Part shown: piece after piece, positions 56,568 to 64,000 of the stretch
How positions within the stretch are numbered: position 1 is the stretch's first letter
Layout of the letters: every line of letters begins with the position of its first letter
Assembly (NCBI GenBank): GCA_050952125.1
Contig: JBMNKK010000003.1
Coordinates: 1 to 64,000, forward strand
Length of the DNA: 64,000 bases
From: UBA3951 sp050952125
GTDB lineage: Bacteria; Bacillota; Sulfobacillia; Fermentithermobacillales; Fermentithermobacillaceae
Direction: 5' to 3'
The notes under the pieces: model-generated
Database searches by the model: none
What the model saw: only the letters and a program-made list of their open reading frames with translations
Told to the model about the DNA's origin: nothing
Program-made: the position numbers and the translations under genes

Positions 56568-58295
56568 ATGAATAAGAGAGAAGTCGCGCACGTCTTGCGG
56601 GTGATGGGAAAGCTCCTCGCTGTCAAGGGTGAGGAGGCATTCAAGGTCCGGTCCTACGAACGGGCAGCCGACAGCATCATGGCGGGAGACTACGACCTAG
56701 CCGGCATGGCCAAGGCCGGAAGGCTCCTGGAGATCCCCAACATAGGCCGGAACCTTGAGCCCAAAGTCCGCGAACTGATTCTCACGGGGCGCTCGTCTTT
56801 CCTTGAGCGCCTTACGGAAGAGATCCCTGCCGGGATCCTTGACCTTCTGAACGTGCCCGGAATCGGTGCCAGGACCGCGCGGCTTCTCTATGATTCCCTC
56901 GGTGTGAAGGACCTTGCGAGCCTCAGAGCAGCCATTTCTGAGCATAAGGTTCAAGCTCTGCCCGGCCTCGGCAAGAAACGTGAAGAACTGATGGCCAAGG
57001 GACTGGACGAGATCGAGAAGTACGCGGGAAGGATAAACCTCGGCCTAGTGCTGCCTCTCTTGGACAGCCTGGTCCTTACCTTAAGCGAACTCGGCATACG
57101 CTCGGCGGTTGCCGGAGAGGCGCGCCGCTTTGAGGAGACCGTAGGCAGGCTTGACCTTGTGATGGAGTGCCGCGACCATGAGTCTCCGGGTGACCTCATA
57201 GTGCGTTCCGGCCTGGTACTCGAGGACATGAAAGCCGCTCTACAAGAGGCGTGGGATCCCCAAAGCAAGGCGTTTGTGCTTCGTACTTCCTTCGGCGTAC
57301 CGCTTTGGGTGCATGTTGCCTCACACGAGGATTTCGCTGTTCGCCTCATGTACGCGACGGGTCCCGAGTCTTATCTGCGGTTCATGGAGAAAAGAGCCGG
57401 AGAACGCGGGTACAGGCTTGACGCAGGCGGGCTGTTCAAAGGAGACGAACGCCTGGAGCTCGAAGGCGAGGCGGAGATCCATGATTTCCTGGACATGGAC
57501 GACGTGCCTCCTGAAGTCCGGCATCGCCCGGAAATGGCGCAGGCAGCGGCGGTCCGCTCTCTTCCGCAGCTGGTGAGCGTATCTGACCTTAGAGGCGACC
57601 TGCATGTACATACTACGTGGTCCGACGGGGTAGCGAGTGTGGAGGCTATGGTGCAGAAAGCCGCCGGTCTCGGGCACTCCTACATCGCCATCACCGACCA
57701 TGCCACTCCGATCAAGATGATAAGGGGCATCACAGCCGAGCGCCTCGATGACCTGATCGCCGAGGTGAGGAGGGTAGCCGCAGCCTACCCCCGGATACGG
57801 GTGCTGGCAGGAATTGAGGTGGACATCCTTAAGGACGGCAAGCTTTACCTTTCTGACGAGTGCCTTCAGAAACTCGACCTCGTGATAGCATCGGTGCACC
57901 AGGATCTTGGCGATTCCAGAGGCGACCTCTTGCGGCGGCTGACGGAAGCGGCAAGAAACCCCCACGTGGACGTCATCGGGCATCCGACGGGGCGGCTGAT
58001 AGGCAGGAGGCCGGGAGTCAAGACGGGACTCATGCCGCTTTTCGAAGCTGCCTCCAAACACGGTACGGTCCTTGAGATAAGCTCGTCTTCCGAGCGGCTG
58101 GATCTGCCGGAACCTCTTGTGCGTGATGCTCTTCGGCTTGGCTGTCTTTTCAGCGTGTCTACGGATGCCCATAGCCCCGAAGGCCTGGAATCTCTCTCAC
58201 TGGGTGTAAACGCCTCTGCGAGGCGCGCGGGCCTGCCGCCTCAGGCAGTCGTCAACACCTCCCCCGATCCTCTATCACGGCTCAAGGGATCATAA
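56568..58295 (+). CDS. polX: PolX-family protein: PHP phosphoesterase with degraded polymerase site
   Basis: The 575-residue protein has PolX architecture: helix-hairpin-helix and beta-like polymerase (1-320), then a PHP domain (335-575). The PHP metal ligands look intact (DLHVHTTWSDG near 344, TDHATP, GIEVDILKDG, SVHQDLGD, IGHPTGR, STDAHS). The polymerase site does not. The usual GS-x-RR-x-x-ET-x-x-DLD reads GEARRFEETVGRLD near 178-192, so the first catalytic Asp is Arg. The usual V-D-F/L-R strand near 245 reads PLWVHV, so the third Asp is lost. I infer a 3'-5' exonuclease or AP-site repair role without DNA synthesis. Confidence 0.9.
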   Translation: MNKREVAHVLRVMGKLLAVKGEEAFKVRSYERAADSIMAGDYDLAGMAKAGRLLEIPNIGRNLEPKVRELILTGRSSFLERLTEEIPAGILDLLNVPGIGARTARLLYDSLGVKDLASLRAAISEHKVQALPGLGKKREELMAKGLDEIEKYAGRINLGLVLPLLDSLVLTLSELGIRSAVAGEARRFEETVGRLDLVMECRDHESPGDLIVRSGLVLEDMKAALQEAWDPQSKAFVLRTSFGVPLWVHVASHEDFAVRLMYATGPESYLRFMEKRAGERGYRLDAGGLFKGDERLELEGEAEIHDFLDMDDVPPEVRHRPEMAQAAAVRSLPQLVSVSDLRGDLHVHTTWSDGVASVEAMVQKAAGLGHSYIAITDHATPIKMIRGITAERLDDLIAEVRRVAAAYPRIRVLAGIEVDILKDGKLYLSDECLQKLDLVIASVHQDLGDSRGDLLRRLTEAARNPHVDVIGHPTGRLIGRRPGVKTGLMPLFEAASKHGTVLEISSSSERLDLPEPLVRDALRLGCLFSVSTDAHSPEGLESLSLGVNASARRAGLPPQAVVNTSPDPLSRLKGS

Positions 58296-58351
58296 AGCAT
58301 TTACCTATCACATATCCTTCGAGAGAAACGGAGCCGTTGAAGGGGATAGAG

Positions 58352-59299
58352 GTGCGAGCTCAAAACCTTCTCAGAAGGGCGGTCTTGCTGCTGGTTATTG
58401 CCCTGCTGCCTCTCTTCGCCGGGGCAACCGAACCGCCGAAAAACCCTGAGTTCGTAATGAAAGACGAGCCTACCGAGCCGCTTGTCCCATCCGATATTCC
58501 TGTCCGCAGAAATGATGTCTACGACCTCAAGGTGCGACTCCAACAACTGGGCCTCTACAAGGGACCGATTGATGACGTATACGACGAGACGGCTGTGAGC
58601 GCCGTCAAGGAGTTCCAGAAGAGCTACTGGCTTACCCCTAACGGCGTCGTGGAAAAGGCGACATGGAGGGCCCTGGGCCACGGCGTGCCGCGGCCGGTAG
58701 CTCAGGCCGAACTACCGCCGCCCGAAGGCGAAATGGAGTTGGTGGTAGATACCGAGACGCTTACCCTGACTGTTCTCGTCAACGGTGCTGTGTGGAAGAC
58801 CTACCCTGTGGCGGCAGGTAAGTGGACAGACCTTACGCCTGTCGGCGAGTGGAGGATCATCGATAAGGGCTACAAGGTTGGCGGCCCGTTCGGGTCGAGG
58901 TGGATGGCCCTCAACGTCCCGTGGGGGAACTACGGCATCCACGGCACCGACAGGCCGTGGTCCATAGGGTCCTATGCCAGCGCGGGTTGTGTCCGCATGT
59001 TCGATGAGGACGTGGAGGAATTGTACGACCTGGTTGAGATAGGCACCAAGGTCAAGATCAAGGGATACCGCCCGAGCCTCAACTTCGAACGCCACTTCGG
59101 TTATGGCTCAGAAGGGCCTGAGGTAGTGGTCATACAGGAGGGGCTGCGGCAGTTCGGGTTCGATGCCGGATTGTGCGACGGCATCTTCGGCGAGAGAACC
59201 CAGGCAATGGCCGAAGAGATGGCTTTCGTCTTCGGCCTTGGGCCGAGCCAAAGCGCGATACGGGACCTTATCACGCTAATGGGACTGAGAGGGAGATGA
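58352..59299 (+). CDS. L,D-transpeptidase with peptidoglycan-binding domains
   Basis: GTG 58352 is placed 6 bases after AAGGGG and gives 315 residues; TTG 58337 is possible. The signal peptide covers residues 1-27 (LLRRAVLLLVIALLPLFAGA). A peptidoglycan-binding repeat sits at about 50-110 (DVYDLKVRLQQLGLYKGPID). The YkuD domain at about 125-230 carries GNYGIHGTDRPWSIGSYASA, where the His is conserved, followed by GCVRMFDEDVEELYDLV with the catalytic Cys. A second binding repeat is near the C-terminus (VVVIQEGLRQFGFDAGLCDG). It would cross-link or anchor to peptidoglycan outside the membrane. Confidence 0.9.
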   Translation: MRAQNLLRRAVLLLVIALLPLFAGATEPPKNPEFVMKDEPTEPLVPSDIPVRRNDVYDLKVRLQQLGLYKGPIDDVYDETAVSAVKEFQKSYWLTPNGVVEKATWRALGHGVPRPVAQAELPPPEGEMELVVDTETLTLTVLVNGAVWKTYPVAAGKWTDLTPVGEWRIIDKGYKVGGPFGSRWMALNVPWGNYGIHGTDRPWSIGSYASAGCVRMFDEDVEELYDLVEIGTKVKIKGYRPSLNFERHFGYGSEGPEVVVIQEGLRQFGFDAGLCDGIFGERTQAMAEEMAFVFGLGPSQSAIRDLITLMGLRGR

Positions 59300-59300
59300 C

Positions 59301-60443
59301 ATGAAAAAGCGCCTTCAAGCCATAGCCGTGCCGGCTCTGTGTGTTTTGCTTTTTCTGTCCGCGGCGTCATGTTCGGCACCGCGATCGCCGCAGAAGCTCG
59401 ATGTTGGCGAGACGAAACTTATCGCGTGGGATGCCCTTCAGCCCGACTTCCCGGGTTCACCCGATTACGAAGCCGACGTATCAAAGATCATTGAGGAGTT
59501 CAGCCGCGAGACAGGAGTAGCGGTTGAACTAAAGTGGGCCGAGAGGAGCGAGGCGCTGGCGGTATTGGTCGGGACGGCAGACGCCGATACGAGGCCGCAC
59601 CTCATGTTCTCGTCTGAATGGCCCGTGATCGCCGACGTCGTCGCCGATATCTCCGGAGAACTGGAAAGAGACACCTTCATTGACCCTGCCATCACCTATT
59701 GGAGTAGGGATGAGCAGGTCTTCGGGATACCCGCTTACATCCAGTGGATCGGTACGGCCGCACGCACTTTGCCTGTCGGTGACGGGACTACGGCGTACTG
59801 GGTTGACTCGCCCGCATTTCTGAGAGCTGCCCTGGACAGAGGAGAAGCGGGCTGGAACGAGGAGACCTTGCTTGAGTACGCCCAGTGGGTGAAAGGCAAG
59901 TACGGCAGGTTCCGCGATGACCCCTTGTTGGCTTGGCAACAGGGAGCCGTTGACGCTCTTTACCCCGTCACACCCTACCTCTTCAAGTGGCTCAAGACTT
60001 CGGCTCAGGGCACCGAGGCTGAGATCTCGGTTGTCCCCGCTTCCTCTCCTTTTGGGAGTGACTCATTCTACTACACTGTGCCTGCCTACTTGGTCCTTGC
60101 CGAGAATGCTCCCGAAAAGGCGGCGGCCGTCGAGCTCGGCAAGCGCCTTTCGGCCAACCTGGGCAGGTGGGCAGCAAGGACACTCGGATGCGTACCGGCA
60201 AGCGTTATAGACGTGCCCATCTTCAATCTGGACAGCGGCTTCGAATACGAGGAACGCCAGGTTATCTGGGAATCGGTGAGCCCCGGTCTCCTGACAGCCC
60301 CGGATGCCCAAGACTTCATCCGGACGTCATCCATAGCCGGCGTCCTTCTACCGACACTAGAAGACTTCCTGCGCGGTGAGGTCAGTTCCGAGAGCCTGGA
60401 GGAGAGCATCCGTTCCGCCTGCTTGAGGCATACTAGACCGTAA
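59301..60443 (+). CDS. Extracellular solute-binding-like lipoprotein (family 1-like), orphan
   Basis: The 380-residue protein has a signal peptide with lipobox SAASC (Cys near 24). The mature part looks like a type 1 ABC sugar/oligosaccharide-binding protein: ADVSKIIEEFSRETGVAVEL near 59, QVFGIPAYIQWIGTAAR near 144, AGWNEETLLEYAQWVKGKYG near 182 and YTVPAYLVLAENAPEKAAAV near 254. No permease or ATPase lies beside it. The start follows the transpeptidase stop by one base, so the two may be co-translated and may share an envelope role rather than sugar import. Confidence 0.7.
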   Translation: MKKRLQAIAVPALCVLLFLSAASCSAPRSPQKLDVGETKLIAWDALQPDFPGSPDYEADVSKIIEEFSRETGVAVELKWAERSEALAVLVGTADADTRPHLMFSSEWPVIADVVADISGELERDTFIDPAITYWSRDEQVFGIPAYIQWIGTAARTLPVGDGTTAYWVDSPAFLRAALDRGEAGWNEETLLEYAQWVKGKYGRFRDDPLLAWQQGAVDALYPVTPYLFKWLKTSAQGTEAEISVVPASSPFGSDSFYYTVPAYLVLAENAPEKAAAVELGKRLSANLGRWAARTLGCVPASVIDVPIFNLDSGFEYEERQVIWESVSPGLLTAPDAQDFIRTSSIAGVLLPTLEDFLRGEVSSESLEESIRSACLRHTRP

Positions 60444-60472
60444 ACGATCACCAACCTCACCGGGGGCGAAGC

Positions 60473-61099
60473 TTGTTGCAGGCATTTCTCATTGAAGTTA
60501 GAGGGCTCGTTTTGCGTTCACTTCTGATGTTCTTCTTGACCCTCGCAGCGGTAAGGATTTCGGGAAAACGGTCGGTTGGCCAGCTGGCGCCGTTTGACCT
60601 GACCCTGATTATCATGATGGGTTCAGTTGCCGCATTGCCGCTGGAAGACGAGGAGATCAGCATCTGGGCGGGAATTGTGCCGATTGTGGTTCTCGCATTA
60701 CTCGAATACCTGCTTAGCATGATCACCGTGCGGTGGCGGAACGTCGAAAAGGTGACCCAGGGCCAGTCGACTCCGATAGTGCTGAACGGGCAAATCCTGT
60801 ATGACAACCTAAAGCGCGAAAGAGTCTCTGAGGCTGACCTCCACATTGTTCTGAGGCAGGCGGGCGCCGAACGAATCGAGGACATCGCTCTGGCCGTGCT
60901 TGAACCTACCGGCCAATGCTCGGTGATCAAGAAAAAGGAATCCCAACCGATAACGGTGAGAGACGTTGACCTTCTAACATTGTCGAGGTTGGATACCATC
61001 CGGTCGCAAGTCGCGGGCCGCAATAGAGAATGGGTTAGGGACATATTCGACAAGGTGCCTCAAAGGAGTTTGTTCCAAAGAAACAGAAATCCAACCTAG
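60473..61099 (+). CDS. YetF/DUF421-family membrane protein
   Basis: The 208-residue protein starts at TTG. Three hydrophobic segments cover residues 10-25, 40-58 and 65-85 (IWAGIVPIVVLALLEYLLSM). The family block AVRISGKRSVGQLAPFDLTL lies near 24-43, and a cytosolic C-terminal domain (STPIVLNGQILYDNLKRERV near 98-117) completes the DUF421 pattern. Members such as YetF and YdfR sit in the membranes of spore formers; their function is not established. It follows the orphan lipoprotein gene by 29 bases. Confidence 0.85.
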   Translation: MLQAFLIEVRGLVLRSLLMFFLTLAAVRISGKRSVGQLAPFDLTLIIMMGSVAALPLEDEEISIWAGIVPIVVLALLEYLLSMITVRWRNVEKVTQGQSTPIVLNGQILYDNLKRERVSEADLHIVLRQAGAERIEDIALAVLEPTGQCSVIKKKESQPITVRDVDLLTLSRLDTIRSQVAGRNREWVRDIFDKVPQRSLFQRNRNPT

Positions 61100-61141
61100 C
61101 AGCAAACCGAATCCAACCAAACGGGAAGAGGGGGACCTTCC

Positions 61142-61711
61142 GTGCGTCCGGAGTGGAGGGCAAGAGCCCTGGATTTCGAATCATATCTAGCCAAGGCCGA
61201 CATGAATGTCCCGACAATGAGGGAGAATTTCCGGGACACGCGGATTCCCGACGGCGACCGTGCCTACTTTGACGATCTCTCCGGGAGGCTTTCGCCCGGG
61301 CAAGTGACCGTATTGGCGCTGTCGGAGTCGTGGTGCGGCGATTGCGTGGAAAACCTGCCGGTCATCGCAAAGGTGGCTTCTCTGTACCCTTTCATGGATC
61401 TGCTCATCTTCCCAAGAGACATCAACCTGGATATCATGGACGAGTATTTGACCGATGGAAAAAGGACCATCCCCGTATTCGTTTTCTATGACGAGTCCGG
61501 CGAGGAGATCGGCCGGTTCGTTGAGCGGCCCCCTGCAGCGCATGAGTTCATAAGAGCCAGAAAGGAAGCCTTGGCGGGCCTCCCGGACGAAGAGCAGAAG
61601 AAGGGGATTTACAAAGCCAGGATCGACCTCAGGAAGCTCTACAAAGAGGGCTTAAGGGACGACACTATCGGCATGATCAGGGAGATTTTGGAGAAACGGT
61701 ATGGATCCTAA
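61142..61711 (+). CDS. Thioredoxin-family protein
   Basis: The 189-residue protein has a thioredoxin fold with the active motif WCGDC near residue 64 (VLALSESWCGDCVENLPVIA) and a conserved cis-Pro context RTIPVFVFYD near 105. The N-terminal 45 residues and the helical C-terminal 45 (KARIDLRKLYKEGLRDDTIG) are extra. There is no signal peptide, so it is cytosolic, presumably a thiol reductase or isomerase. GTG start; the end overlaps the mutS2 start by 11 bases. Confidence 0.85.
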   Translation: MRPEWRARALDFESYLAKADMNVPTMRENFRDTRIPDGDRAYFDDLSGRLSPGQVTVLALSESWCGDCVENLPVIAKVASLYPFMDLLIFPRDINLDIMDEYLTDGKRTIPVFVFYDESGEEIGRFVERPPAAHEFIRARKEALAGLPDEEQKKGIYKARIDLRKLYKEGLRDDTIGMIREILEKRYGS

Positions 61712-64000
61712 GACGCTTGAACTTCTGGACTTTCGGAGAGTCCAGGAGATGCTGGCTAAGGAAGCGGATACGGTTTTAGGGCGTGAGCGGGCATTTGCGG
61801 CGGTCCCCGTATCGGCCAAAGAAGCCAGGGCTGAGCAGCGGCTTGGCCGGGAACTCATGGAGGTCCTATCAAAAGGCGCGTCGCCGGGCCTACAGGGGGC
61901 GAGCGATGTCCGCGGAAGGGTTGAGATGGCCGCGCAGGGCATCGTGCTCCAGGGAACGGACCTGTACAAGATCTCGATCACGCTCTCTGTGATGGAGGCC
62001 CTGTCTCGATGGCTGGACCACATTCCCGCCGGCCTCTCCGGGCTTCTTGGAGTGAAGGCGAGGCTCCCGTTCCTCCCGGAGTTAAGGTCGAATCTCACCG
62101 AGACCGTGGACGTGGACGGAACCATTAAGGATAGCGCCAGCCCCGAATTGCGGACAATCCGCCGCTCGCTGAGCGATTTCCAAGATCGCATAAGGCGTAG
62201 GGCAGAGGAACTTGTCAGGCGAAAGGACATCTCTCAGTACCTGCAGGAGTCAATTGTCTCGCTGCGCGACGGTCGTTATGTGCTTCCTGTTAAGCAGGAA
62301 CACGCTTCCAAGGTAAGCGGCCTTGTGCATGACCAGTCAGGTTCGGGGCAGACTCTTTTCATCGAGCCGGCCGAGCTCGTGGAAATGGGAAATCAGCTGA
62401 GGCGCCTCCAACTTAAGGAGCGCGACGAGATCGACAGGATTCTGGTTGAGGTGTCGCGCCAGGTTGGAGATTCGGCGGGACCCATTACCTCCGGGTGTGA
62501 GGCGTTGGCCGACTTTGACTTCGGCCTCGCCAAGGCAAGGCTGGCGTTTCGCTGGAAGGGATCGTTCCCGACTCTGAGCGAAGAGCATGTGCTCAGGTTG
62601 GTTGAGGCGTGGCACCCCATGCTGACCGGGACCCCGGTGCCCTTGGATATCCACTTGTCGGAGGATGACACGCGCACAGTGGTGATTACCGGACCAAACA
62701 TGGGCGGCAAGACAGTTGCCTTGAAGACTTGCGGGCTTCTCACCGCCATGGCTCTTTCAGGGTTTCCGTGCCCTTGCAGGGAGAAGTCTGTTGTCGGTGA
62801 GATATCGGACGTGCTGTCTGACATCGGTGACGAGCAGTCCATCGAGGAGAACCTCAGCACGTTTTCGGCGCACATATCCAACGTGGTCCGCATCCTCAAG
62901 AACGCAGGTCCCGGGAAGCTCATACTGATCGACGAGTTGGGCGCCGGCACCGACCCGCAAGAAGGTGCCGCTCTGGCTCTGGCCATCGTAAGGCGCTTGA
63001 ACGATTCAGGGGCGCTCTCGATCATCACCAGCCACTTCAGCGAACTCAAGGTTGCCGCCCAGGAGACCCCCGGTATGCGAAATGCCTCTGTGGAGTGGGA
63101 CGCGGTCAACATGCTTCCAACGTACCGGCTGGTAATCGGGCGCCCGGGCAGGTCAAATGCTTTCCTCGTCGCCAAGAGGCTCGGCCTTCCTCAAGATGTC
63201 CTGGACGAAGCCAAGATGAACATGCAGCAGGAACTGCTGAATCTTGACGAGGTCATAGAGGACATGGAGAAGTCGGCTCAGAGGGTGAGGGAGGACGCCG
63301 AGGCGGCCGCGGCCGATAGGCGAAGGGCCGCAGAACTCAGGCGCGAGTGGGAAGAGAAGACGAAGGATCTTGAGGCAAAAAGGAAAGAAGCTCTGAGTCA
63401 AGCCAAGAGGGAAGCGGCGGCTCTAGTTTCGAGAGCTCGAGTTGAGCTGGAGAAAGCGGTTAAGGAATTCAGAGATTGGGACAAGCGGGGAAGAGCCGAG
63501 TACTCGGAGGCAGTTAGAGATATGCGTGACCGGCTCCGGGCCGCGCGGGACGAGCTTGGGCACGAAGAAGAGGAAGTACTCGAGGGGCTGCCGGTTATGC
63601 CGGAAGACGCGGTGCCCGGCACTCCGGTTGCCGTGGCGGGCTTCCGGGAGCCCGGCGTCATAGTGGAGCCTCCGGATGCTGACAGGACCGCCGTGGTTAG
63701 GATCGGAGCCTTCTCGATGCGGATAAAGATCGAGGACTTGCGCCATGTCAAAGGCCAGGCGGGGGGAGACAAGCGAGGCGATGACAAAGCCGCTCGCGAG
63801 AGCCGCTCAGGGATGACGGTTCTGAAGGCCCAGGAAGTCTCGTATGAGATTGACCTCCGCGGCATGACCGGAGAAGAAGCGATCGACGCCCTCGACAAAT
63901 ACTTCGACGACGCCCTGTTGGCCGGGCTCTCTCAGGTCAGGATAATACACGGAAAGGGAACGGGCGCGCTGCGCAAGGCGGTCACGGCATACCTGAAGTC
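61701..64000 (+). CDS. mutS2: Endonuclease MutS2 (3' end outside window)
   Basis: The frame runs from ATG 61701 (MDPKTLELLDFRRVQEML) to the window end, 766 complete codons without a stop. The ATPase has Walker A ITGPNMGGKTVALKT near 332 and Walker B LILIDELGAGTDPQEGAA near 408. The following coiled coil spans about 500-620 (DMEKSAQRVREDAEAAAADR). A KOW-like part is near 640-670, and the C-terminal Smr nuclease domain is entered (YEIDLRGMTGEEAIDALDKY; VRIIHGKGTGALRKAV). It acts on branched DNA or on collided ribosomes. Only about 20 residues should be missing. Confidence 0.93.
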   Translation, partial: MDPKTLELLDFRRVQEMLAKEADTVLGRERAFAAVPVSAKEARAEQRLGRELMEVLSKGASPGLQGASDVRGRVEMAAQGIVLQGTDLYKISITLSVMEALSRWLDHIPAGLSGLLGVKARLPFLPELRSNLTETVDVDGTIKDSASPELRTIRRSLSDFQDRIRRRAEELVRRKDISQYLQESIVSLRDGRYVLPVKQEHASKVSGLVHDQSGSGQTLFIEPAELVEMGNQLRRLQLKERDEIDRILVEVSRQVGDSAGPITSGCEALADFDFGLAKARLAFRWKGSFPTLSEEHVLRLVEAWHPMLTGTPVPLDIHLSEDDTRTVVITGPNMGGKTVALKTCGLLTAMALSGFPCPCREKSVVGEISDVLSDIGDEQSIEENLSTFSAHISNVVRILKNAGPGKLILIDELGAGTDPQEGAALALAIVRRLNDSGALSIITSHFSELKVAAQETPGMRNASVEWDAVNMLPTYRLVIGRPGRSNAFLVAKRLGLPQDVLDEAKMNMQQELLNLDEVIEDMEKSAQRVREDAEAAAADRRRAAELRREWEEKTKDLEAKRKEALSQAKREAAALVSRARVELEKAVKEFRDWDKRGRAEYSEAVRDMRDRLRAARDELGHEEEEVLEGLPVMPEDAVPGTPVAVAGFREPGVIVEPPDADRTAVVRIGAFSMRIKIEDLRHVKGQAGGDKRGDDKAARESRSGMTVLKAQEVSYEIDLRGMTGEEAIDALDKYFDDALLAGLSQVRIIHGKGTGALRKAVTAYLK

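Noticed and set aside
1..64000. tRNA or rRNA genes, prophage or complete insertion sequence
   Set aside because: None was recognised by reading; small tRNA genes could still be missed without a covariance scan.

Overview
The window reads as a chromosomal segment of an anaerobic, endospore-forming member of the Firmicutes (Bacillota) with a fairly G+C-rich genome. Three things point there. The translation block has Firmicutes order and control: a ytxC-like sporulation gene, T-box thrS, L20-leader infC-rpmI-rplT, an rRNA methyltransferase, yqzL, T-box pheST, polX and mutS2. Anaerobic enzymes are present: an [FeFe]-hydrogenase-like protein, a two-subunit class I fumarase, and a GlmL/MutL protein of the B12-mutase world. 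No outer-membrane genes are seen. The species cannot be named from sequence alone.

Layout. 1-2.8 kb: decayed accessory DNA, with a cut-off gene end, a broken S41 peptidase, an S-layer-homology scrap and an intact VapC-type toxin-antitoxin pair. 3.1-7.2 kb: a tight three-gene operon of a GlmL/MutL ATPase and two unrecognised proteins, followed by a degenerate 30-bp tandem repeat array. 7.5-30.5 kb: a large organic-acid catabolic island. On the minus strand, a fumarate-forming-type lyase, an MmgE/PrpD protein, class I fumarase and malic enzyme form an operon. Divergent from it is a sigma54 enhancer-binding regulator, then a plus-strand operon of UxaA-family dehydratase subunits, a TctABC tripartite tricarboxylate transporter and a LarA-like protein. 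Near-consensus -24/-12 promoters lie in front of both operons, so the regulator probably drives both. An ion-transporter-like permease, a second LarA-like racemase, a LysR regulator and two tandem single-chain aconitases complete the island. A second copy of the repeat family follows at 30.6-31.0 kb.

31.3-36.7 kb: an XRE regulator with helical repeats, a winged-helix protein carrying a nuclease-like domain, an M29/NicX-like protein, a delta-1-pyrroline-5-carboxylate dehydrogenase and a THEP1 NTPase. 36.7-42.2 kb: a probable structured RNA leader, an ABC importer of the siderophore/B12/metal-chelate class, a DUF364 protein and the convergent hydrogenase-like gene. 42.5-47.9 kb: a Zn-ribbon membrane protein, an unknown protein, an Eis-like acetyltransferase, a 2-hydroxyacid dehydrogenase, a small membrane protein and YtxC. 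48-64 kb: the conserved translation and repair block, with an L,D-transpeptidase, a lipoprotein, a YetF-like protein, a thioredoxin-like protein and mutS2, which runs off the end.

How it fits together: the island looks able to import di- or tricarboxylates (TctABC), rearrange or dehydrate them (LarA-like, UxaA-like, aconitase-like and PrpD-like enzymes) and funnel carbon through fumarate and malate to pyruvate. The actual substrate is not determined by the sequence.
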